64,000 nt of DNA from Gallintestinimicrobium propionicum (GTDB lineage Bacteria > Bacillota > Clostridia > Lachnospirales > Lachnospiraceae), in assembly GCF_025567525.1 (NCBI RefSeq), contig NZ_JAOQJY010000017.1:1-64000 (forward strand). The letters run 5' to 3'. The notes beneath the pieces were generated by a model. It searched no databases, had not been told where the DNA came from, and was given only the letters and a program-made list of their open reading frames with translations. Positions 1-7,802 of the stretch are shown here, in pieces (position 1 is the stretch's first letter; the number at the start of each line of letters is the position of its first letter). Position numbers and translations under genes: made by a program.

Positions 1-513
1 CGGCTTGTCTACACGATACTGTGCCTCTTTGACAAAACGGACTTTGGAATTATTGCGAATAAATTCACTGCCGCTTTTCAGTAGATAAATCAGATTCCCT
101 TCGTATTCTTTATCGTCCAATGCATCATCAAAGATAGAGCCTTTTTCCAAGCCATTCCACCGGGTACAGAACATACGGGAGTTATAAACCGTGTGCTGAT
201 CGGTCATGAGCTTTCCGGCATTGGTCAGGAGTCCATTTTTATCAGTCAAACCAAAGGAAACATAATCGGATGGCTCAAAGCGGAGACCGGTCCGTTCCAG
301 ATAGGTTGCTTCCAGAAGTGTAAAGCTGTAATGCTTTTTTACCGCGTCTGTTGTTAGGGTATCAAAGGACTGATTGGTTCCCTTTAAGATCAGTTCATTC
401 ACAATGTAATCAGGGGCAATTACGCTTTTATTTCCAACACGGATATATGCTTCCATCACGCCGTCTGCCTTGTAATAATATGGGGTGCTGCGGACGGTGG
501 AATTGACTTTTGA
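1..513 (-). CDS. Schlafen/AlbA_2-type ATP-binding (RecG-like) protein, partial
   Basis: Reading the minus strand gives a coherent protein segment (PYYYKADGVMEAYIRVGNKS, then IAPDYIVNELILKG and LLEATYLERTGLRFEP) typical of the middle of AlbA_2/Schlafen-type putative DNA-binding ATPases, often annotated as RecG-like transcriptional regulators. The gene runs off the left edge of the window, so its C-terminus is missing. On the other side the family-like sequence fades at about 513, although the frame stays open without convincing coding character. The N-terminal part is therefore probably lost to an old junction. The only nearby in-frame ATG is at 456-454. It is probably a gene fragment; its biochemical role cannot be stated. 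Confidence 0.6.
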
Positions 514-717
514 AAGTTTCAAATGACAAAATAGAGATACTATACCATTGCAAAAAAGAAGTGAGCACGATATAATATGGATAAGAAGGCAAAAGTCACC
601 GCAATGGTGTGAAAATAGATTTTGGCTGTTTCCATAAGGAGTAGATCGAGAGGCGTTATCCTCAGTGGCTGAAAATACAGATGTGTGATGCTTGCAGCAA
701 GCTATTTGTATAAGCCG

Positions 718-743
718 AAAGGCCGCAGAAATGCGGCTTTTCC
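718..743 (+). terminator. Rho-independent terminator
   Basis: GCCGCA-GAAA-TGCGGC forms a 6-bp GC-rich stem with a GAAA tetraloop, flanked by AAA and TTTT. It separates the fragment on the left from the operon that begins at 826. The stretch 514-717 holds no gene that I can support. Confidence 0.6.
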
Positions 744-753
744 TAAATACATG

Positions 754-807
754 AGTTAGCCAAACCTAACTTGTCAATGTGCGCGTGCTGGTTAGATAAA
801 TCTAACC
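754..807 (+). promoter_or_regulatory. Promoter with two GTTAG-N6-CTAAC operators
   Basis: Two palindromes with the same geometry lie just before the first methyltransferase gene: GTTAG/CTAAC at 755-770 (arms extend to AGTTAG/CTAACT) and at 791-806 (arms extend to GGTTAGAT/ATCTAACC, 790-807). A possible -35 TTGTCA (771-776) sits between them. The best -10 (TAGATA or GATAAA, about 793-800) lies inside the second palindrome. A repressor bound there would block RNA polymerase. The half-sites resemble those of DtxR/IdeR boxes, but the 6-bp spacing differs, so the regulator is unknown. Confidence 0.5.
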
Positions 808-825
808 ACAAAAGGAGAGAAAGCA

Positions 826-1440
826 ATGCGAGAACACAAGAGTTTCTGGGACAGAAATGCAGGTCTGTATGACTGCTTTATGCGAAAAGACAGGGCAGTA
901 TACGAGAAAATGTATGAGCTGATCCGTCCGGTCGTGAAAGACAAAACAGTGCTGGAGGTGGCTGCCGGAACGGGACTGATCGCCAAGCACATCGTAAAAG
1001 CAGCGGCACACATCGAGGCGACGGATGCCTCTCCGGAAATGATTACAGAGGCCAAACGGGGGAATTACTCTGCGAAGCTGCGTTTTTCCGTGCAGGATAT
1101 GTTTTCTCTGACATACGCGAGCAAATCATTCGATGTTGTAATCGTATCAAACGCACTGCACATTGTGCCTCAGCCAGAAAAATCATTGCGAGAGATCAAA
1201 CGGGTGCTGAAGGATGACGGTGTGCTGATCGCGCCTACCTTTACGCACGCAGAAAACTCATTTCCCGGCAAGGTCAAAGCCTTTTTCATGAATCTGGCAG
1301 GCTTTCCTCTCCACAGCAAGTGGACGAGTGAAGAATACCTAAAATTTCTGCAACAGAATGATTGGACAGTGCGAAAAAGTGTTGTTCTAAAGGCCACTTT
1401 TCCGCTGACCTATACGGAATGTGTGAAATCGGAGGTGTGA
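826..1440 (+). CDS. Class I SAM-dependent methyltransferase (1)
   Basis: A 204-residue Rossmann-fold methyltransferase. Motif I is VLEVAAGTGLIAKHI (residues about 42-56), the acidic motif II is EATDAS, and a typical KRVLKDDGVLIAP strand follows, as in UbiE/COQ5-like enzymes. The start has a strong site (AAAGGAGAG). It opens a plus-strand operon in which genes are separated by a few bases or overlap. The substrate cannot be told; its neighbours (other methyltransferases, hydrolases and an exporter) suggest small-molecule modification rather than RNA or DNA. Confidence 0.85.
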   Translation: MREHKSFWDRNAGLYDCFMRKDRAVYEKMYELIRPVVKDKTVLEVAAGTGLIAKHIVKAAAHIEATDASPEMITEAKRGNYSAKLRFSVQDMFSLTYASKSFDVVIVSNALHIVPQPEKSLREIKRVLKDDGVLIAPTFTHAENSFPGKVKAFFMNLAGFPLHSKWTSEEYLKFLQQNDWTVRKSVVLKATFPLTYTECVKSEV

Positions 1441-1444
1441 TAAG

Positions 1445-2050
1445 ATGTCATTTTTTGAGAACACCAGAAAGCCTGTGGGGCTTGGCGGGAAAATCATGGT
1501 CGCCATGATGAACCTGGGGCACAGTCCTGTGGCACGGTGGGGACTTCGCTTTTTGGAGCTTACTCTGGACGCCAAGGTGCTGGACTGCGGCTGTGGCGGA
1601 GGGGCGAACATCAAGAGACTTCTGAAAAAATGCCCGGAGGGTATTGTCAAGGGCATTGACTATTCCCCCGTCAGTGTGGAGAAATCCAAAAAGGTCAACG
1701 AGGTCGCCATAGCGGAGGGCCGCTGTACCGTTCTGCAAGGCAGCGTGGCGAATATGATCTTTGCAGGCGACTGGTTCGATGCGGTAACGGCCTTTGAAAC
1801 CGTCTATTTCTGGCCCGATCTGCCGCAGTGCTTCCGGGAGGTTTACCGGGTGCTGAAGCCTGGCGGGACATTACTCATCTGCAACGAAAGCAACGGCGAT
1901 ACGGACAAGGACAAGAAGTGGACGGAGATCATCGGCGGCATGACCATCTACAAGGACGCCGAGCTGAAGACGTATCTGGAGCAGGCGGGCTTTCACGATG
2001 TGCAGATACACAAAAAGAAAAGCTGGCTCTGCATTACGGCGTGGAAATGA
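1445..2050 (+). CDS. Class I SAM-dependent methyltransferase (2)
   Basis: 201 residues with motif I VLDCGCGGGANIKRLLKKC and the post-I motif GIDYSP, then the conserved REVYRVLKPGGTLLICNE strand of Methyltransf_11/25 proteins. The gene starts four bases after the previous stop, so translation is probably coupled. The Cys-rich motif I (DCGCGGG) is common in clostridial members. Substrate unknown. Confidence 0.85.
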   Translation: MSFFENTRKPVGLGGKIMVAMMNLGHSPVARWGLRFLELTLDAKVLDCGCGGGANIKRLLKKCPEGIVKGIDYSPVSVEKSKKVNEVAIAEGRCTVLQGSVANMIFAGDWFDAVTAFETVYFWPDLPQCFREVYRVLKPGGTLLICNESNGDTDKDKKWTEIIGGMTIYKDAELKTYLEQAGFHDVQIHKKKSWLCITAWK

Positions 2051-2062
2051 GGGGGCTAAATC

Positions 2063-2968
2063 ATGAGTATCTTTGCATCTATCTTACGCAGCGTATACAA
2101 GCTCTCCGGCGCGAAAAAGGCGTTCGCCTTGCCGGAGGATGCACTGCGAAAGGAAATTGAAAAGCAGAACCGGCATCGTGGCGTTTTTACGCCCACCGAC
2201 CGCAAGGCATATTATGAAACGATCGCGGTAAACGGCTTTCCCTGCCTGATCGTGCGAGAGCATCCGAAGCCGTCCGAGCGCGCGATCCTCTACTTCTTCG
2301 GCGGCGGTATGGTGATCGGCCCCGATAAGGGCGACCTGCCTGTGATGCGCAAGCTCTGCCGCGAGACCGGCTGTGATGTGTGGTTTCCGTTTTACCCGCT
2401 CTGCATGGAGCACTGCATTACTGAAACATACGCAATGGTGTACGAATGTTATCGAAAAATGATTGCACTGTATGGCGGCGGAAATGTCAGTACCTGCGGC
2501 TTTTCCTCCGGCGGCGCGTTGGCGCTTGGCATTGCGGCACATAATAACGCGCAGCCTGAACCGCTGTCGCAGCCAAGGCACATTGTTGCCGTATCCCCCG
2601 GCGAGGTGCCGTGGAACGATGCGGAAATGGCGCGGATGCAGGCACTCAATGAAAGGGATGTCGCCATCGACTATGCTTTCATGGTGACGGTGGAGAAGCT
2701 CATGCGGCATGGCTGCGAGAATGTACCGGACTATATGCTCTCCGGCTCACGGGGAGATTTTACCGGCGTAGGCGATATTCACTTCTTCTATTCTGCTGAC
2801 GAGGTGCTCTACGGCGCATTGCCGGACTTTGAGGAAGCCTGCAAACGCGCAAATGTCCCCTATACGGTGTCTGCCCGCCCGAAGATGGTGCATTGCTACT
2901 GTATGCTGCCGATCTTCAAGGAGGCAAAGGAGGACTTTGCAAAAATCGTGGACATTTTGAAGAAATGA
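2063..2968 (+). CDS. Alpha/beta hydrolase, acetyl-esterase-like
   Basis: 301 residues of the hormone-sensitive-lipase/Aes-like family (Abhydrolase_3). YFFGGGMVIGP replaces the usual HGGG oxyanion segment, and GFSSGGALALG carries the nucleophile serine (GxSxG). A candidate acid and histidine lie near the C-terminus (VHCYCMLP region). Such enzymes hydrolyse short acyl esters or related bonds. Twelve bases after the previous gene, with site GAGGGGG. The natural substrate is not evident. Confidence 0.8.
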   Translation: MSIFASILRSVYKLSGAKKAFALPEDALRKEIEKQNRHRGVFTPTDRKAYYETIAVNGFPCLIVREHPKPSERAILYFFGGGMVIGPDKGDLPVMRKLCRETGCDVWFPFYPLCMEHCITETYAMVYECYRKMIALYGGGNVSTCGFSSGGALALGIAAHNNAQPEPLSQPRHIVAVSPGEVPWNDAEMARMQALNERDVAIDYAFMVTVEKLMRHGCENVPDYMLSGSRGDFTGVGDIHFFYSADEVLYGALPDFEEACKRANVPYTVSARPKMVHCYCMLPIFKEAKEDFAKIVDILKK

Positions 2969-3012
2969 GGCCGGAAACGGTCGTGTGATGATTGAAACAT
3001 GGAGGAAAACCC

Positions 3013-3696
3013 ATGGAACGCAAAGAGACCATTCGCGGTGCGTACCGAATGACCGGCGAGAATAATTTTTATGACGGCATGATCACCTGCTCTACTCTGA
3101 GTGGGAAAGCGGTGTGCCGCTTGGTGTGGGCAATGAACAAGGCGGAAAACGACGCCTATCTGGAAAAGGCACTGTCCGGGATTCCGGAGCATTTCTCCGG
3201 TAAGCTGCTTGAGGTGCCTGTCGGAACCGGTATTTTGACCATGCCGGTTTATCAGACTATGCCGGAGGCAGACATCACTTGCCTCGATTATTCGCCCGAT
3301 ATGATGAGGCAGGCACGGGAAAAGGCTGACCGCCTGCACCTGAAAAATGTAACCTTCCGGCAGGGCGATGTGGGGGCGCTTCCCTATGAAGACGATACTT
3401 TCGACATCGTTTTGTCGCTGAACGGCTTTCATGCTTTTCCGGACAAGGAAGCCGCTTATCGGGAGGTTTTCCGGGTCTTGAGACCCGGCGGGACATTCTG
3501 CGGCTGCTTTTATGTGATGGGCGAGCACAAGCGGACGGATTGGTTTGTCCGGCATGTTTATGAAAAGGCAGGTTTTTTCACACCGCCCTACGAAACGACC
3601 GTCAGTTTGAAAAAACGGCTGGGGAAACTGTACAAAGCCGTAACACTTGGAACAGTGAAGAGCATGGCATGGTTCGTCTGCCGAAAAGCGGGTTAA
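3013..3696 (+). CDS. Class I SAM-dependent methyltransferase (3)
   Basis: About 227 residues from ATG 3013, chosen because GGAGG stands 7-8 bases upstream; an ATG at 2992 in the same frame lacks such a site. Motif I is LLEVPVGTGILTMPVY (Pro replaces the usual Gly/Ala), motif II is CLDYSPDMM, and REVFRVLRPGGTFCGCF follows. A Methyltransf_11-type enzyme. This is the third methyltransferase in 3 kb, and it is only distantly like the other two. Confidence 0.85.
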   Translation: MERKETIRGAYRMTGENNFYDGMITCSTLSGKAVCRLVWAMNKAENDAYLEKALSGIPEHFSGKLLEVPVGTGILTMPVYQTMPEADITCLDYSPDMMRQAREKADRLHLKNVTFRQGDVGALPYEDDTFDIVLSLNGFHAFPDKEAAYREVFRVLRPGGTFCGCFYVMGEHKRTDWFVRHVYEKAGFFTPPYETTVSLKKRLGKLYKAVTLGTVKSMAWFVCRKAG

Positions 3697-3742
3697 ATCT
3701 GAGATGGCCTCATGCACGCAAGAAAGAACAAGGAGGAAGCTG

Positions 3743-4078
3743 ATGTACAAGGCGTTTGTTCGTGCGAAAAGCGGCTGCGACAAATGGCACGATTACGAGA
3801 TGTCGGTTGCGCCTTATGAAACCGACAAACCTATTTATTATGAATTTACAGCGTGCCCGGCAGCGGAGTTTGCTATCAAGCACGGTCTTACGGATATTAT
3901 GCCCGCCCTGTGTAATGTGGACTTTGCGTCCATGGAACTGCTTCATGCCAAGCTGGTGCGGACGACCACCTGCGTGGACGGCTGCCGATGCGACTACACC
4001 ATCTGCGGCGATAAAGACCCGTACTTGAAGGGACATCCCGAATACCGGGATGAGGCGGGCTTCAGGAGGAATCGGTAA
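3743..4078 (+). CDS. ATC-hydrolase-like protein, short form
   Basis: 111 residues from ATG 3743 (AGGAGG five to six bases upstream). The pattern YYEFTACPAAEFAIKHGL, DIMPALCNVDF and LVRTTTCVDGCRCDYTI matches the L-2-amino-thiazoline-4-carboxylic acid hydrolase (ATC hydrolase) family. The Cys residues probably include the catalytic or metal-ligating ones. It is short against the usual 200 or more residues and seems to hold only the C-terminal core. Its stop overlaps the next start (TAATG). In the founding pathway ATC hydrolase opens a thiazoline ring; the role here is inferred only by family. Confidence 0.65.
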   Translation: MYKAFVRAKSGCDKWHDYEMSVAPYETDKPIYYEFTACPAAEFAIKHGLTDIMPALCNVDFASMELLHAKLVRTTTCVDGCRCDYTICGDKDPYLKGHPEYRDEAGFRRNR

Positions 4079-4572
4079 TGCTTTTACAGGTGATTTTGGA
4101 AGGCATCGGGCTGGGCGTTCTGCTCATTTTGGTTTGCGCCATCGGTATCCGCAAGGGCGCGGTGGGCATGGTGCATCTTTACAGCCAGGAGGTGCAGGAG
4201 CGGTGCGTAACGCTGGGACTTACAACACACGCGAAAATCAAGCGAAATGCTTTGATTTTCAAAGCTGTCTGCGTCCCCGGATACATCGCCTATGTGCTGG
4301 TCTGCGTCTATGCGCTCAACGGCGCAAAGGGCTTCGTTCAGGGCTTCTGGCAGCTGCTCGTCATCTTATCCGTTATGAATCTCATTGACCGCTTTTTGGT
4401 TGATGGCTACTGGGTGGGGCACACGAACGCATGGACGATTCCCGGAACAGAAGATCTGAAGCCCTACATTACAGCCAAGGATAAGGGCAAAAAGTGGCTG
4501 TTCGGCACAATTGGTATGGCGGTCATTTCGGCAGCACTGGCGGCGATTATGATGCTTTTTATGAAAATATGA
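4078..4572 (+). CDS. Small integral membrane protein
   Basis: 164 residues with four probable membrane helices: about 4-24, 60-83, 90-105 and 139-160. I do not recognise an enzymatic motif. It overlaps the preceding ATC-hydrolase-like gene by one base and is followed after a few bases by the next hydrolase, so it belongs to the operon. It could be a membrane anchor, a transporter accessory or a membrane-bound enzyme. Confidence 0.75.
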   Translation: MLLQVILEGIGLGVLLILVCAIGIRKGAVGMVHLYSQEVQERCVTLGLTTHAKIKRNALIFKAVCVPGYIAYVLVCVYALNGAKGFVQGFWQLLVILSVMNLIDRFLVDGYWVGHTNAWTIPGTEDLKPYITAKDKGKKWLFGTIGMAVISAALAAIMMLFMKI

Positions 4573-4582
4573 GGTGATAGAA

Positions 4583-5356
4583 ATGCTGTTTCAAACATAT
4601 GGCGACAGGAGGAATCCTGCCGTGCTGTTCTTTCATGCAATGGGTGTGACAGGAGCGAGCAGCGAACCGATTGTGAGGTATTTGCAGGATCGATATTTCT
4701 GCATCTTGCCCACCTCCACCGTTTACTGCGAGGGGCAGAAATATGTCAGCAAGCTGGACGAAATACGGCAGGTGGAGGACTTTCTGCATCGACAGGACGT
4801 GGAGCGGCTGGCGATGGTGGTCGCTTCTTCCATCGGTGCAGACCTTGCCATGGCGTTTCTGACGCAGACGAAGCTGCCAGCAGAGCACGCTTTCTTTGAC
4901 GGCGGGCAGTTCGCCCAAATCGGAAAGGGCACGCGCCGCGTTATGACGCCGTTTTTGTATTTCGCCATCGAGAGCCTGTATTGGTCAAAGGGCGGCACAC
5001 TGAAAAAGATTTTGTGGTGTGACGATGACTCCATAAAGCCGTATTTTATAGCCGCAGGGAAAAATCTGACCTACACAAATTTGCGGCGGCAGATTTCGGA
5101 CAGTCTGGAGGATAAACCCTTTCCGACGTTTTCAAAAGAATTGCAAAAACATACCTATTTCGAGTTTGGCAGTATAGAAGATCATTTCAAATACCGTCAG
5201 GCGGTGATGGAAGCCTACCCCTGCGGCCATTATCCCGTGTTTGAGGGATACAATCACATGCAATATCAGATTCGCGATCCAAAGGGGTTCGCCGAAATGC
5301 TGGCACACATCGCCGAGCGTGACTGTATGCCGGAACTACCATTTATCAGAAAGTGA
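4583..5356 (+). CDS. Alpha/beta-hydrolase fold protein
   Basis: 257 residues from ATG 4583, placed after GAGGTGAT. AVLFFHAMGVTGASSEPI resembles the oxyanion segment and MVVASSIGADLAMAF the nucleophile elbow, with Ser in SxSxG form rather than GxSxG. A late GHYPVFEGYNHMQY contains the probable catalytic His. It could be an esterase, thioesterase or peptidase of the fold; I see no basis for choosing. Second hydrolase of the operon. Confidence 0.7.
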   Translation: MLFQTYGDRRNPAVLFFHAMGVTGASSEPIVRYLQDRYFCILPTSTVYCEGQKYVSKLDEIRQVEDFLHRQDVERLAMVVASSIGADLAMAFLTQTKLPAEHAFFDGGQFAQIGKGTRRVMTPFLYFAIESLYWSKGGTLKKILWCDDDSIKPYFIAAGKNLTYTNLRRQISDSLEDKPFPTFSKELQKHTYFEFGSIEDHFKYRQAVMEAYPCGHYPVFEGYNHMQYQIRDPKGFAEMLAHIAERDCMPELPFIRK

Positions 5357-5365
5357 GTGATACCC

Positions 5366-6208
5366 ATGAAATACAAAATCGAGAAAAACACCGTGCAGGA
5401 GACGCTGATCCTCCCGCTGTATTCCCGAAAGCTGTGTTCGGAACTGTATCCGAACCTTTACCGGGATGAAACGGCGGTGCATCTGATCGACCAGATCGAC
5501 TACGACTTTTCGGAGGCAGAGAAAAATTCCCGCAGCCTGATGCAGCGTTTCGGTGCGCTGGAGGTGGCCATGCGGCAGAATGACCTTGCTTTTGAGGTGC
5601 GGGATTATCTGAAATCTCACCCCAATGCGGCGGTGGTCAATCTGGGCTGCGGGCTGGATAACACCGGCAAAGCCTGCGACAACGGCAGCTGTAAAATCTA
5701 CAATCTGGACTTCCCGGATGTGATCGCCTTGCGGCAGCAGCTTCTGCCCGCCGGGGAGCGAGAGCAAAACATCCCCTGCGACCTGAAAGACCCCGCATGG
5801 TTTGACAAGATCGATGCCTCCGGCGGGGCGGTGTTCTTTGCCTCCGGGGTGTTCTATTACTTCCTGACGGAGCAGGTTCGGGAACTGGTGCAGGGAATGG
5901 CGGACGCTTTCCCCGGCGGAGTGCTGGTCTTTGATGCTGCCAACCGTACGGCAGTGAAGATGATCGCCAAAACGTGGCTCAGGACGGCGAAAATTAAGGA
6001 TGTCGGCGCATATTTTGCGGTTTCGGATGCGAAAAGCGAGCTTTCCCCATGGGACAGCCGTTTGCAAGTGTCCAGCCGGGGCTATATGCTGGGGTACAAC
6101 GATTTGAAAGATCCTTCTGTCAGCGGCTTTTTTCGGTTTCTTGCAAGGGTCGGGGACAACGGGATGAAAATGCAGATCGTGAAGATCGGATTTGGAGGCA
6201 AGCTATGA
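5366..6208 (+). CDS. Leucine-carboxyl-methyltransferase-like O-methyltransferase
   Basis: About 280 residues of the LCM/PPM1/TcmP-like family (COG3315). VVNLGCGLDNTGKAC is the SAM-binding motif, LDFPDVIALRQQLLP the second acidic loop, and SGVFYYFLTEQVRELV the later conserved block. In secondary metabolism such enzymes methylate carboxyl or hydroxyl groups. ATG 5366 is preferred; a GTG at 5357, right after the previous stop, is an alternative. The stop overlaps the next start as ATGA. Confidence 0.85.
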   Translation: MKYKIEKNTVQETLILPLYSRKLCSELYPNLYRDETAVHLIDQIDYDFSEAEKNSRSLMQRFGALEVAMRQNDLAFEVRDYLKSHPNAAVVNLGCGLDNTGKACDNGSCKIYNLDFPDVIALRQQLLPAGEREQNIPCDLKDPAWFDKIDASGGAVFFASGVFYYFLTEQVRELVQGMADAFPGGVLVFDAANRTAVKMIAKTWLRTAKIKDVGAYFAVSDAKSELSPWDSRLQVSSRGYMLGYNDLKDPSVSGFFRFLARVGDNGMKMQIVKIGFGGKL

Positions 6209-7131
6209 AAATTCTGGTATATGGTGCAGGCGTTCTGGGGTGCAATCTGGCAAGAAATCTGCTGCGCGCCGGAAAGGATGTCACCCTGCTTGCGCGGGGA
6301 AACTGGGCAGCGGAGATCAAGCAGAACGGCCTGCGGATCAAGGATAAATTTTCGCCCCGCACCTCGGTCAGCCGTATTCCGGTGGTGACTGAACTTGCAC
6401 CGGATGCAATGTACGATGTGATCTTTGTGGTTCTGCGTTATACGCAGCTGGATTCCGTTCTGTACACGCTGCGGGCGAATCGGACGAAGAACATCGTTTT
6501 TGTGGGGAACAATGTGCAGGCGAGGGCGTTGGCGGCGGCGCTGCCGGAAAAGAACGTCCTGTTTGCCTTTGCGCTTTCTGCCGGGCATCGGGAGGCTGAC
6601 CGGGTGGTCTCCATCGACCTGAAGAAGATCACCATCGGGCAGCTGACGGGCGCAACCTCCAATAAACAGTTGATCGGGCGCATCTTCCACGGCACAAAAT
6701 ATAAGGTTGTTTACGAGCCGAACATGGAGGACTATCTGCTCTGCCATGCCGCGTTTGTGATGCCTGCGGCCTTCGCCTGCTATAAGACGGACGGCGACCT
6801 GAAAAAGCTCAGGGGAGATACCGCGTACCTGAACCGTGTGCTGGATGCAAACATCGAGGGATACCGCGCCATCCGAGATGCCGGGCACACCATTCTGCCC
6901 AAGGGGGATGCGGATTTTGAAGGGGAAAAGTACCGCAAGACCTGCCTGCGCTTTTTCAAGCTGATGTGCGCCACCTCGCTGGGCAAGCTCTGCGCCTCCG
7001 ACCACGCCATGAACGCCATCGATGAAATGAGTGCGCTGAACCGGGATCTCAAGAAATTTTTCGATGAGAACGGCGCAGCCTACCCGGTGTGGCAGGTGCT
7101 GGAAGCGGAAGCCGGGAGGTATCTGCAATGA
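6205..7131 (+). CDS. Ketopantoate reductase (PanE/ApbA)-like oxidoreductase
   Basis: 308 residues. The N-terminal NAD(P)-binding Rossmann motif MKILVYGAGVLGCNLARNL is clear, followed by VTLLARG and IFVVLRYTQL, as in ketopantoate reductase family proteins, and a helical C-terminal domain. The start is ATG 6205, overlapping the preceding stop; an upstream GTG/ATG-type extension would lie inside the previous gene. Its place in an operon with methyltransferases and an exporter points to reduction of a keto or imine group in a small molecule, not pantothenate synthesis. That is inference. Confidence 0.8.
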   Translation: MKILVYGAGVLGCNLARNLLRAGKDVTLLARGNWAAEIKQNGLRIKDKFSPRTSVSRIPVVTELAPDAMYDVIFVVLRYTQLDSVLYTLRANRTKNIVFVGNNVQARALAAALPEKNVLFAFALSAGHREADRVVSIDLKKITIGQLTGATSNKQLIGRIFHGTKYKVVYEPNMEDYLLCHAAFVMPAAFACYKTDGDLKKLRGDTAYLNRVLDANIEGYRAIRDAGHTILPKGDADFEGEKYRKTCLRFFKLMCATSLGKLCASDHAMNAIDEMSALNRDLKKFFDENGAAYPVWQVLEAEAGRYLQ

Positions 7132-7760
7132 AATACGCTGGAATGCCCTTTGGAATGTGGGTGCTGTTTGCCGGTTCCTTTCAAAAGCAGCTGACCACTG
7201 TGCTGGGCTATGATGCAGCTACCGCAAAAGCCATCATGAAAAAGGCAAAGCCGCAATACCGGCAGATCATCCGCAGGCTGCCGGAGTTTGAAAAGGCCGA
7301 CCGCTTCAAAATGAATCTGGTCAACTGTGCCATGACTGGCGCGTTCGTTCTTTCCATGCCGCAGCGCCCGGAGGTGGACAGGCTGACGGATTACTATGCA
7401 AGATCCATGATGACAAAGCCCATGCAGTGGTTCTGCCGCAAAAGCGGAAAAAGCAAGTTCACCGCAAAGGATATTGCCGCTATGAAAGCCACTGCCGCCC
7501 TGAAAGCCGCCGACCGCAACCCCTATTCGTGGAACATGGAGTTTTACGAATACCCTGACGGCAGCGGCTACGAGGGACGCTTTACAAAATGCGGCATCTG
7601 TGTGCTGATGAAGGAGCTGGGGCTGTATGACCTGACCCCTGCTTTGTGCCATCTGGACTACACCATGAGCGAAGCAGGCGGTGTGACCGAATTTGTGCGG
7701 CAGTACACCCTTGCCTCCGGCGGACCCTACTGCGACTGCGGGTACAAAAAGAAGGGGTGA
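7128..7760 (+). CDS. ATC-hydrolase-like protein, full-length form
   Basis: 210 residues from ATG 7128 (ATGA overlap with the previous stop). The C-terminal part has the ATC hydrolase signature: FTKCGICVLMKELGLYDLTPALCHLDY and later TLASGGPYCDCGYKKKG, a Cys-rich end. The N-terminal half is helical. It is the second member of the family in the operon; the 111-residue copy at 3743 corresponds mainly to its C-terminal half. Paired paralogs of unequal length suggest different jobs or a heteromer. Confidence 0.7.
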   Translation: MKYAGMPFGMWVLFAGSFQKQLTTVLGYDAATAKAIMKKAKPQYRQIIRRLPEFEKADRFKMNLVNCAMTGAFVLSMPQRPEVDRLTDYYARSMMTKPMQWFCRKSGKSKFTAKDIAAMKATAALKAADRNPYSWNMEFYEYPDGSGYEGRFTKCGICVLMKELGLYDLTPALCHLDYTMSEAGGVTEFVRQYTLASGGPYCDCGYKKKG

Positions 7761-7802
7761 CGTTGCGATTTTTGCATAAAATTTTTTGAAGGAGGTTCTT
7801 TC

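Noticed and set aside
754..807. DtxR/IdeR iron box upstream of the methyltransferase operon
   Set aside because: Half-sites GTTAG/CTAAC fit, but the spacing is six bases rather than one, so the consensus is not met. Kept only as an operator of unknown regulator.
2896..3783. Minus-strand reading frame of 295 codons across the methyltransferase genes
   Set aside because: It runs against three well-supported plus-strand genes and has no family-like sequence.
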